11,731 nt of DNA, taken from contig CADCPG010000224.1 in NCBI GenBank assembly GCA_902803255.1, positions 1-11,731 of the forward strand. Reading direction: 5' to 3'. Below are positions 7,421-11,731 of the stretch, one piece after another; the stretch's first letter is position 1; each line of letters begins with the position of its first letter. The translations under genes and the position numbers were made by a program. This DNA comes from an uncultured Ruminococcus sp. (lineage in GTDB: Bacteria > Bacillota > Clostridia > Oscillospirales > CAG-272). The notes under the pieces are model-generated. The model was not told the DNA's origin, made no database searches, and was given only the letters and a program-made list of their open reading frames with translations.

Positions 7421-7897
7421 TCATTCGTACCTGCCGTTCGATTTTTCGTACCGTTCGGCGTCCCGCTGATCCTGGCGTTTAGCCTCGGATTCGCGCTTGT
7501 CATAGAGTTTTTTGCCTTTGCAGAGCCCAAGCTCCACCTTGACCTTCGAATTCTTGAAATACATTGATAAAGGGATCAGAGTGAGCCTCTGCTCGGATAC
7601 GGCAGAGAAGAGCTTTACGATCTCTTTTTTATGCATAAGAAGCTTGCGCTCCCTCAGCGGATCCCTGTTGTAGATATTGCCTTTTTCGTAAGGCGAGATG
7701 TGCATTCCGTGGACCGAGATCTCGCCGCCGTGGATGTTGCAGTAACTGTCGGAAAGGTTTACGTGCCCCTGGCGTATGCTTTTGACCTCGGTGCCCGAGA
7801 GAGATATGCCCGCTTCGTATCTTTCAAGCACGAAATATTCGTGATAGGCCTTGCGGTTCGAGCATATCGGTTTGGTCCCCGACTTGTCGACAGACAT
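7421..7897 (-). CDS. smpB: SsrA-binding protein SmpB
   Basis: A 158-residue SmpB, the small basic protein that binds the tRNA-like domain of tmRNA and places it in the ribosomal A site. Family blocks are visible in order: NRKAYHEYFVLERYEAGISL, GTEVKSIRQGHVNLSDSY, HISPYEKGN, RERKLLMHKKEI, LIPLSMYFKNSKVKVELGLCKGKKLYDKRE, and a charged C-terminal tail (KRQDQRDAERYEKSNGRYE). Length is normal for the family. Two in-frame ATGs exist. The first (7904-7906) touches the AAGGAGGT ribosome binding site with no gap, whereas the second (7895-7897) is 9 nt from it and is chosen. The stop codon is followed after ACAA by the first base of mature tmRNA, an unusually tight arrangement. Confidence 0.97.
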   Translation of the reverse strand: MSVDKSGTKPICSNRKAYHEYFVLERYEAGISLSGTEVKSIRQGHVNLSDSYCNIHGGEISVHGMHISPYEKGNIYNRDPLRERKLLMHKKEIVKLFSAVSEQRLTLIPLSMYFKNSKVKVELGLCKGKKLYDKRESEAKRQDQRDAERYEKSNGRYE

Positions 7898-7906
7898 GAC
7901 GGACAT

Positions 7907-7914
7907 ACCTCCTT
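7907..7914 (-). promoter_or_regulatory. Ribosome binding site that decides the smpB start
   Basis: An 8-base AAGGAGGT on the minus strand abuts the first ATG and lies 9 nt upstream of the second, favouring translation from the second. Confidence 0.8.
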
Positions 7915-7923
7915 TATCAGATT

Positions 7924-7956
7924 ATTATAAGCCGCCGATCGGAGAAGGGCGGCTTA
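7924..7956 (-). promoter_or_regulatory. Hairpin overlapping a TATAAT -10 upstream of smpB
   Basis: A 9-bp inverted repeat TAAGCCGCC/GGCGGCTTA (7928-7936 with 7948-7956, 11-nt loop) lies between the flavodoxin-like gene and smpB. A perfect TATAAT on the minus strand (7924-7929) overlaps its last bases, 26 bp upstream of the smpB start. No good -35 sits at 16-18 bp. The hairpin may weakly terminate upstream transcription, the TATAAT may start smpB, or both; I cannot decide between them. Confidence 0.45.
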
Positions 7957-7963
7957 AACGAAA

Positions 7964-7975
7964 ATTTTGCGCAAT
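7964..7975. repeat. Copy of a TTGCGCAA-containing 12-mer
   Basis: ATTTTGCGCAAT here is identical to the right arm of the hairpin at 8599-8626, and its complement is identical to that hairpin's left arm. It contains the 8-bp palindrome TTGCGCAA. On the minus strand it lies 26 nt after the flavodoxin-like gene's stop. Confidence 0.6.
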
Positions 7976-8001
7976 TATCTGTGAAATGCGTAAAGTTCGG
8001 G

Positions 8002-8427
8002 TCAGCTCAGAGAAGAGACCACGCCTTCGATCCAGACGTCAACAGCCTTTTTTTCCTCATCCGAAAGATTGCCGCCGAATATAGGCATACCGCCCTTGAT
8101 AAACAGAGTCTCTCCGACGACATTGGTACCGGCTTCCTTAAGGGTATCCCTTACGGCATTGGCGGCGGCGGGATCGCCGTCGACTATCAGAGCGGTATTC
8201 ACGGCTCTGGCTTTAGTCATCTCGCGGCAGAACAGCCTGAGCTGATCGGGGATCTCCTTTTTGAGCGACAGGCCCAGTATGACGATGCGTTCCTTGTCGC
8301 AGGAGTATGCGGGAGGAATAACGTCAACGGAATTGATCGGAAGATCGTATTTGGCCTTGATGTACGGTCCTATGGATGCTATTTTTTTCTTGCCGGAAAA
8401 ATAAAGATAGCGCATTTTGATTGCCAT
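8002..8427 (-). CDS. Small flavodoxin-like protein
   Basis: A 141-residue soluble protein whose predicted strand/helix order suits a flavodoxin-like fold: RYLYFSG (about 6-12), a helix, RIVILGLSL (about 47-55), a helix DQLRLFCREM, NTALIVDGD, a helix AANAVRDTLKEAG, NVVGETLFIKGG, and a final helix to the C-terminus. The usual FMN phosphate-binding loop T/S-x-T-G-x-T after strand 1 is not evident (the sequence is SGKKKIASIG), so FMN binding is uncertain. ATG follows AGGAGG at 9 nt; a second Met at residue 5 is less well placed. It has its own promoter and sits between the orphan membrane protein gene and smpB on the same strand. The family call rests on pattern only; an unrelated alpha/beta protein is possible. 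Confidence 0.6.
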   Translation of the reverse strand: MAIKMRYLYFSGKKKIASIGPYIKAKYDLPINSVDVIPPAYSCDKERIVILGLSLKKEIPDQLRLFCREMTKARAVNTALIVDGDPAAANAVRDTLKEAGTNVVGETLFIKGGMPIFGGNLSDEEKKAVDVWIEGVVSSLS

Positions 8428-8456
8428 TAATTTATACCTCCTGACTGGTTGATTAT

Positions 8457-8485
8457 ATTATATCACAAAAGACACGCAATTGCAA
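8457..8485 (-). promoter_or_regulatory. Promoter of the flavodoxin-like gene
   Basis: The -35 is TTGCAA (8480-8485, 4/6), the spacer is 17 bp, and the -10 is TATAAT (8457-8462). The start would lie near 8450, giving a short leader carrying the AGGAGG. Confidence 0.7.
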
Positions 8486-8598
8486 ATAAAACAATATGAG
8501 CCTCTATACAGAGCACGGCCCGGGCTGAGTAAAGGGTTGACATGGGCGGCCCGGCGTCCGGCTGTTTCGGCCCGGAACAGCTCTCGCTTCTTCCACTT

Positions 8599-8626
8599 AT
8601 TGCGCAAAATTTGCATTTTGCGCAAT
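8599..8626 (-). terminator. Perfect 12-bp hairpin after the membrane-protein gene
   Basis: ATTGCGCAAAAT (8599-8610) and ATTTTGCGCAAT (8615-8626) form a perfect inverted repeat with a 4-nt loop. On the minus strand the loop reads GCAA, a GNRA-type tetraloop. It begins 12 nt after the stop of the minus-strand gene at 8639, as a 3' hairpin would. It lacks a following U-run, so it may instead be a protein-binding dyad. Its arms recur at 7964-7975. Confidence 0.5.
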
Positions 8627-8638
8627 TGTTATAATGTC

Positions 8639-9409
8639 TCAGTTCGAGGTCTTGTACACCTGCACGGCGTCGATCGCCGCTTCCCCGCCGCGGACGGAAA
8701 CGGCAAACAGCTCAAACTTTGAACCGTCGCTGCCCATGTCGTTCCTGAAAGTACCGTTGTTCATGCGTATCTTGTATTCCACTTTGTAATAATACGCGAC
8801 ATCGGTCCCCGGAAGATCGGGCGTCGCATCGCCGGCCAGTGTGATCACCATATCGTAGATCTTCTGCTGAGTGAACCTTGATTTTGCCTTTCCGCCGTTC
8901 GAGTAGTAATAATCTGAAAACAGGCTGTTGAGCCGCTCGGCGTCCCCGGCCGTCGCCGCTTCCAGATAATCGACGAGCACGGCAAATGTGGATCTGTAGC
9001 TTTCCGATACGTCCTCGAGCGTTTCGGTATCGACGGCGTATCTGGTCCCGAGCCCGGGCTCCTCGAAGTAGATGTTCCGGTCGAGTCCCATGTATGTCTC
9101 GTCGTTTTCGATGTTTTCGCTGTAATTCACAGGATAGAAAGATATTTTAGAGGTGCCGGAGCCTTTTTTTTCGGCCTCTTCCCTTCTTATCCTCTCTTTT
9201 ACCAGCGAAGCGATCCCCTGGATCCCGAAATACAGCGCCACGAACGCGACGCTCACCGCGATCAGTATGATCACTGTCTTCTTGCTGCGTCTTTTCCGTT
9301 CCGCGTTTGCGTCGTTTTCCCGTACGGCCGGCTGCGAGGGCTGCCTGTCGGCGGCAAATTCCGACTCATTATCTATCTTTTTGACCGTTTTTGTGAATTT
9401 TCCGGGCAT
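8639..9409 (-). CDS. Orphan single-pass membrane protein with extracytoplasmic domain
   Basis: A 256-residue protein that I do not recognise. Residues 1-44 are polar and end in a basic cluster (RKRRSKK). Residues 45-64 are a hydrophobic segment (TVIILIAVSVAFVALYFGIQ) and the rest is soluble, which predicts N-in/C-out topology. The external part starts with a charged stretch (KERIRREEAEKK). It contains FAVLVDYLEAATAGDAERLNSLFSDYYY (about 145-172), reminiscent of NTF2/SnoaL-like or lipoprotein-associated domains in which a helix precedes a cone-shaped sheet; strand-like segments follow (VAYYYKVEYKIRM, KFELFAVSVRGG, AIDAVQVYK). The NTF2-like idea is inference. ATG follows AAAGGAG at 6 nt. The gene is divergent from lepB, with promoters about 55 bp apart. 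Confidence 0.8.
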   Translation of the reverse strand: MPGKFTKTVKKIDNESEFAADRQPSQPAVRENDANAERKRRSKKTVIILIAVSVAFVALYFGIQGIASLVKERIRREEAEKKGSGTSKISFYPVNYSENIENDETYMGLDRNIYFEEPGLGTRYAVDTETLEDVSESYRSTFAVLVDYLEAATAGDAERLNSLFSDYYYSNGGKAKSRFTQQKIYDMVITLAGDATPDLPGTDVAYYYKVEYKIRMNNGTFRNDMGSDGSKFELFAVSVRGGEAAIDAVQVYKTSN

Positions 9410-9474
9410 ACGAAGCTCCTTTCACGGCATCCTTCCGCGTTTTTCCGGCGCGAGGAACGCCTTCCGGCTGATAT

Positions 9475-9502
9475 AATATAATATTATCATACATTTTATC
9501 AA
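9475..9502 (-). promoter_or_regulatory. Probable promoter of the orphan membrane-protein gene
   Basis: TTGATA (9497-9502), a 16-bp spacer and TATATT (9475-9480) on the minus strand. The region is rich in TATA-like repeats, so other -10 registers are possible. Confidence 0.5.
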
Positions 9503-9528
9503 AAAGCAAGTTATTTTTCCCGTCCCGG

Positions 9529-9557
9529 TTGATATTTTGCCCGGAATATGGTATAAT
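9529..9557 (+). promoter_or_regulatory. Sigma-A promoter of the lepB-rbgA-rnhB operon
   Basis: TTGATA (9529-9534, 5/6), a 17-bp spacer and TATAAT (9552-9557). Transcription should start near 9564, leaving a leader of about 75 nt to the preferred lepB start. The leader includes an ACTTATTGCGCA sequence (9574-9585) also present at 8595-8606. Confidence 0.8.
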
Positions 9558-9637
9558 ATACAAGTTAAATTTTACTTATTGCGCATGTGCTACCGGCAGG
9601 CGGTCACGCGCGAAGGGATCAGACAGAGGTAGTATCG

Positions 9638-10273
9638 GTGTCAGACAAGCTCATAGAGGAAGAAGTCAATAACATGGATGATACAGGCAGCGTTTCGCAG
9701 AAGCGCCCCGGAGGTGAGGCTGTTTACGACGTCGTCGAGTCTGTAATCCTTTCGATTGCGGTCATTTTCATCCTCTTCACCTTCATATTCCGAATCTGCG
9801 TAGTCGACGGCAGGTCGATGGAAGATACGCTGTACGACGGCGAGAATCTCATCGTGACGAATCTCGGCAGGGCGCCGCGGCGCGGCGACATCGTGGTCTT
9901 CCACGAGACCGGGTATTACAACGAGCCTCTAGTCAAGCGCGTGATAGCCGTCGGCGGCGAGTACGTCGACATAAAGAGCACCGAATCGGGCCTCACGGTC
10001 TCAGTTTCGGACCGCGTCGACGAAGACGGCCGTCTTGTCGATCCCGAGGTGCTGAGCGAAGACTACGCCGTATACCGCGACATAGCCCCCAGGTATTCTT
10101 ACGACAATTACCCGGTGTACGTCCCCGAGGGATATCTGTTCGTTCTCGGAGACAACCGAAACCACTCCTCCGACAGCCGCTTCGAGGGCCTCGGCCTCAT
10201 CGACGAAAGGCGCCTGCTCGGCAAGGTTGTGATCAGAGTAACTCCCTTCTCGCGCTTCGGGAAAGTCGGCTGA
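9638..10273 (+). CDS. lepB: Signal peptidase I
   Basis: A type I signal peptidase, which cleaves signal peptides from exported proteins at the outer face of the membrane. With the GTG start chosen it is 211 residues. A cytoplasmic tail is followed by one membrane segment (about 36-54), then the catalytic serine in GRSMEDTL (Ser60), the general-base lysine in LVKRVIAVGG (Lys100), and the conserved LGDNRNHSSDSR box near the C-terminus. This is the single-span form typical of Gram-positives. The GTG at 9638 has GAGGT 7 nt upstream. Alternatives are a GTG at 9587 with no evident ribosome binding site, and an ATG at 9674 with a purine-rich GAGGAAG upstream, which would give 199 residues and still keep all motifs. 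It is first gene of an operon with rbgA, 12 nt downstream. Confidence 0.95.
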   Translation: MSDKLIEEEVNNMDDTGSVSQKRPGGEAVYDVVESVILSIAVIFILFTFIFRICVVDGRSMEDTLYDGENLIVTNLGRAPRRGDIVVFHETGYYNEPLVKRVIAVGGEYVDIKSTESGLTVSVSDRVDEDGRLVDPEVLSEDYAVYRDIAPRYSYDNYPVYVPEGYLFVLGDNRNHSSDSRFEGLGLIDERRLLGKVVIRVTPFSRFGKVG

Positions 10274-10285
10274 GCGGTACCCGAG

Positions 10286-11170
10286 ATGCCTACAGACATA
10301 ATCCAGTGGTATCCCGGCCATATGGCGAAGACCGGGAGGCTGATCCGCGAAAACCTGAAATCTGTCGACGCCGTGATCGAGATCAGGGACGCGAGGATCC
10401 CGCTCAGCTCAAAGAATCCTGATATCGACAAACTCACGAAAGGCCGTCCGAGGCTCGTGCTGCTCAACAAATCAGATCTTTGCGACAGGTCCGAACTTCC
10501 CTTCTGGCTTGCTCACATAACAAAATCGAAAGATGTGATGTGTCTTGCCGTAGACTGCAAGACCGGCGAGGGCATAGGATCGATCCCCGGAAAGATCAGG
10601 GAACTGTGCGCCGACAAGCTCGCTTCGTACGAGAGCAAAGGCATGCGCGGCAGACGACTGCGCGTCCTTGTCCTGGGGATACCGAACGTCGGAAAATCAA
10701 CACTTATAAACAGGCTCGCGGGCAAAGCCAAGGCAAAAGCCGAGGACAGGCCGGGAGTCACGCGCGACACCCAGATCGTATCGACCGGATACGGGATCGA
10801 TCTTGTAGACACTCCCGGGATCCTCTGGCCTGCGTTCGACAAACGCGTCACGGCCGAGAATCTGGCCATTTCCGGCGCGATAAAGGACGAGGTCACAGAT
10901 ACCGAGACGGTGGCTCTGGCGCTCGTGAACAGGCTTAGACGCCGCTACGAGGGCCTTCTGCGCGAGAGATACAGGATCGAGGGAGACATCTCAGACGTCT
11001 CCGACTACGACCTTTTCAGTATGATCGCCGCTTCACGCGGCTTTATGATGAAGGGCGGCGAGCCCGACCTCAACAGATGCTCCGCTTCCCTGCTGTTCGA
11101 TCTCCGGAACGGAAAGACCGGACGCATCACACTTGATTTCCCGGAGGACTTCGGCATTGCCCGCACTTGA
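10286..11170 (+). CDS. rbgA: Ribosome biogenesis GTPase RbgA (YlqF)
   Basis: A 294-residue circularly permuted GTPase needed for late assembly of the 50S ribosomal subunit. The motif order is permuted as expected: the G4 motif NKSD (61-64) comes before G1 GIPNVGKS (131-138), followed by PGVTRD (156-161) and G3 DTPG (175-178). The N-terminal IQWYPGHMAK and the C-terminal helical RNA-binding part (RRRYEGLLRERYRI…FSMIAASRGFMMKGGEPDLNR) are typical. Length is slightly above the usual ~285. The ribosome binding site is weak and the gene starts 12 nt after lepB, suggesting translational coupling. Its last 14 bases overlap the rnhB start. Confidence 0.95.
   Translation: MPTDIIQWYPGHMAKTGRLIRENLKSVDAVIEIRDARIPLSSKNPDIDKLTKGRPRLVLLNKSDLCDRSELPFWLAHITKSKDVMCLAVDCKTGEGIGSIPGKIRELCADKLASYESKGMRGRRLRVLVLGIPNVGKSTLINRLAGKAKAKAEDRPGVTRDTQIVSTGYGIDLVDTPGILWPAFDKRVTAENLAISGAIKDEVTDTETVALALVNRLRRRYEGLLRERYRIEGDISDVSDYDLFSMIAASRGFMMKGGEPDLNRCSASLLFDLRNGKTGRITLDFPEDFGIART
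11143..11147 (+). promoter_or_regulatory. Ribosome binding site that decides the rnhB TTG start
   Basis: GGAGG inside the 3' end of rbgA, 9 nt upstream of the TTG at 11157. No in-frame ATG precedes the conserved GIDEAGRG block at a useful distance. Confidence 0.7.
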
Positions 11171-11731
11171 ATTCACTATCGAGAACGCCCTGCGCTCGGA
11201 GGGATACAGTCATATATGCGGCATCGACGAGGCAGGCAGGGGTCCGCTCTTCGGCCCCGTCGCGGCGGCTGCGTGCATCCTTCCGGCGGACGAACCGATA
11301 CCCGGCCTTGACGACTCGAAGAAACTCACCGCCAGGGCACGCGACCGGCTGTTCGACGTAATCCGGGACGTCGCGGTGTCGTACGGCATCGCTTTCGCGA
11401 CCGTCGAAGAGATAGAGAGATACAACATCCTCGAGGCCGCGCTTCTGGCGATGAGAAGAGCCGTGGATTCGATGTCGCAGAAGCCCGATTTCCTGATCGT
11501 CGACGGCAATATATTCAGAGGGTTTGACCTTCCCGGCCGCTGCGTGGTACACGGAGACGCTATCTCCCCGTCGATCGCCGCTGCGTCGGTCCTGGCCAAG
11601 GTGTCGAGGGACCGGATCTGTATCGAGCTCGACGAAAAATACCCCGGCTACGGCATAGCGAAGCACAAAGGGTACGGCACGCGCGAGCATCTCGACGCGA
11701 TAAGAAGGCTGGGCCCCACACCAGAGCACCG
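11157..11731 (+). CDS. rnhB: Ribonuclease HII (3' end cut by window)
   Basis: RNase HII removes ribonucleotides embedded in DNA by cleaving RNA-DNA hybrids. The visible 191 residues carry the signature CGIDEAGRGPLFGPVAAAA (Asp24 and Glu25), LDDSKKL (52-57), VDGN (Asp116) and HGDAISPSIAAASVLAKVSRDR (Asp134), so all four acidic catalytic residues are present. Near the edge, YGTREHLDAIRRLGPTPEH is the usual C-terminal block. Compared with typical ~200-residue members, only a short C-terminus is missing. The TTG start at 11157 is supported by GGAGG 9 nt upstream and by the distance to the first conserved block. The frame overlaps the end of rbgA by 14 bases. Confidence 0.95.
   Translation, partial: MPALEFTIENALRSEGYSHICGIDEAGRGPLFGPVAAAACILPADEPIPGLDDSKKLTARARDRLFDVIRDVAVSYGIAFATVEEIERYNILEAALLAMRRAVDSMSQKPDFLIVDGNIFRGFDLPGRCVVHGDAISPSIAAASVLAKVSRDRICIELDEKYPGYGIAKHKGYGTREHLDAIRRLGPTPEH

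Noticed and set aside
8537..8542. TTGACA on the plus strand as a promoter -35
   Set aside because: No -10-like hexamer lies 16-18 bp downstream (the sequence there is GC-rich), and no plus-strand gene follows.
8561..8581. GCTGTT-N9-AACAGC inverted repeat in the 8428-8638 spacer
   Set aside because: The arms are only 6 bp in a GC-rich stretch, with no U-run and no clear link to a promoter, so it is not distinguishable from chance.
8630..8635. TATAAT on the plus strand
   Set aside because: It lies at the 3' end of a minus-strand gene with no suitable -35 and no plus-strand gene downstream.
8480..8722. An 80-codon plus-strand frame in the spacer before the membrane-protein gene
   Set aside because: It overlaps the flavodoxin-like promoter at one end and the convergent gene's 3' end at the other. 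It has no ribosome binding site and no recognisable sequence.

Overview
The window looks like ordinary chromosome from a GC-rich member of the Firmicutes, probably an uncultured clostridium. The evidence is the lepB-rbgA-rnhB gene order, strong AAGGAG-type ribosome binding sites, several near-consensus sigma-A promoters (TTGACA, 17 bp, TATAAT) in AT-rich spacers between GC-rich genes, and a one-piece tmRNA whose tag ends in ALAA. Lineage is inferred; no species-level marker is present.

Layout. Positions 1-108 hold the 3' end of an unidentified + strand gene. It meets a minus-strand operon head-on at a very strong two-way terminator (125-170). That operon (2856 down to 179) encodes two related CNNM/CorC-type membrane proteins whose reading frames overlap by 4 bases. 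Next comes an accessory-looking locus: a FAD-dependent oxidoreductase (minus, 3005-4834) and a glutaminase A-like protein (plus, 5051-6997). They are transcribed away from each other from two good promoters, with palindromic candidate operators between them. A two-way terminator then separates this locus from the trans-translation module on the minus strand: smpB (7421-7897) followed after only 4 nt by ssrA (tmRNA, 7049-7416). Upstream lie a small flavodoxin-like protein (8002-8427) and an orphan single-pass membrane protein (8639-9409). The right end is a plus-strand housekeeping operon: signal peptidase I (lepB), the ribosome assembly GTPase rbgA, and RNase HII (rnhB, cut by the window edge).

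How the genes work together. SmpB and tmRNA form one ribosome-rescue machine and here appear to share a transcript. The lepB-rbgA-rnhB group is a familiar conserved cluster whose products do not act in one pathway. The oxidoreductase and the glutaminase A-like protein are probably co-regulated and may act on a shared, unknown substrate in the cytoplasm, since neither has a signal peptide. I saw no CRISPR array, transposase, phage gene or obvious defence system. The least explained items are the oxidoreductase/glutaminase-like pair with its operator region, the repeated TTGCGCAA-containing element in the spacers between 7.9 and 9.6 kb, and the orphan membrane protein.
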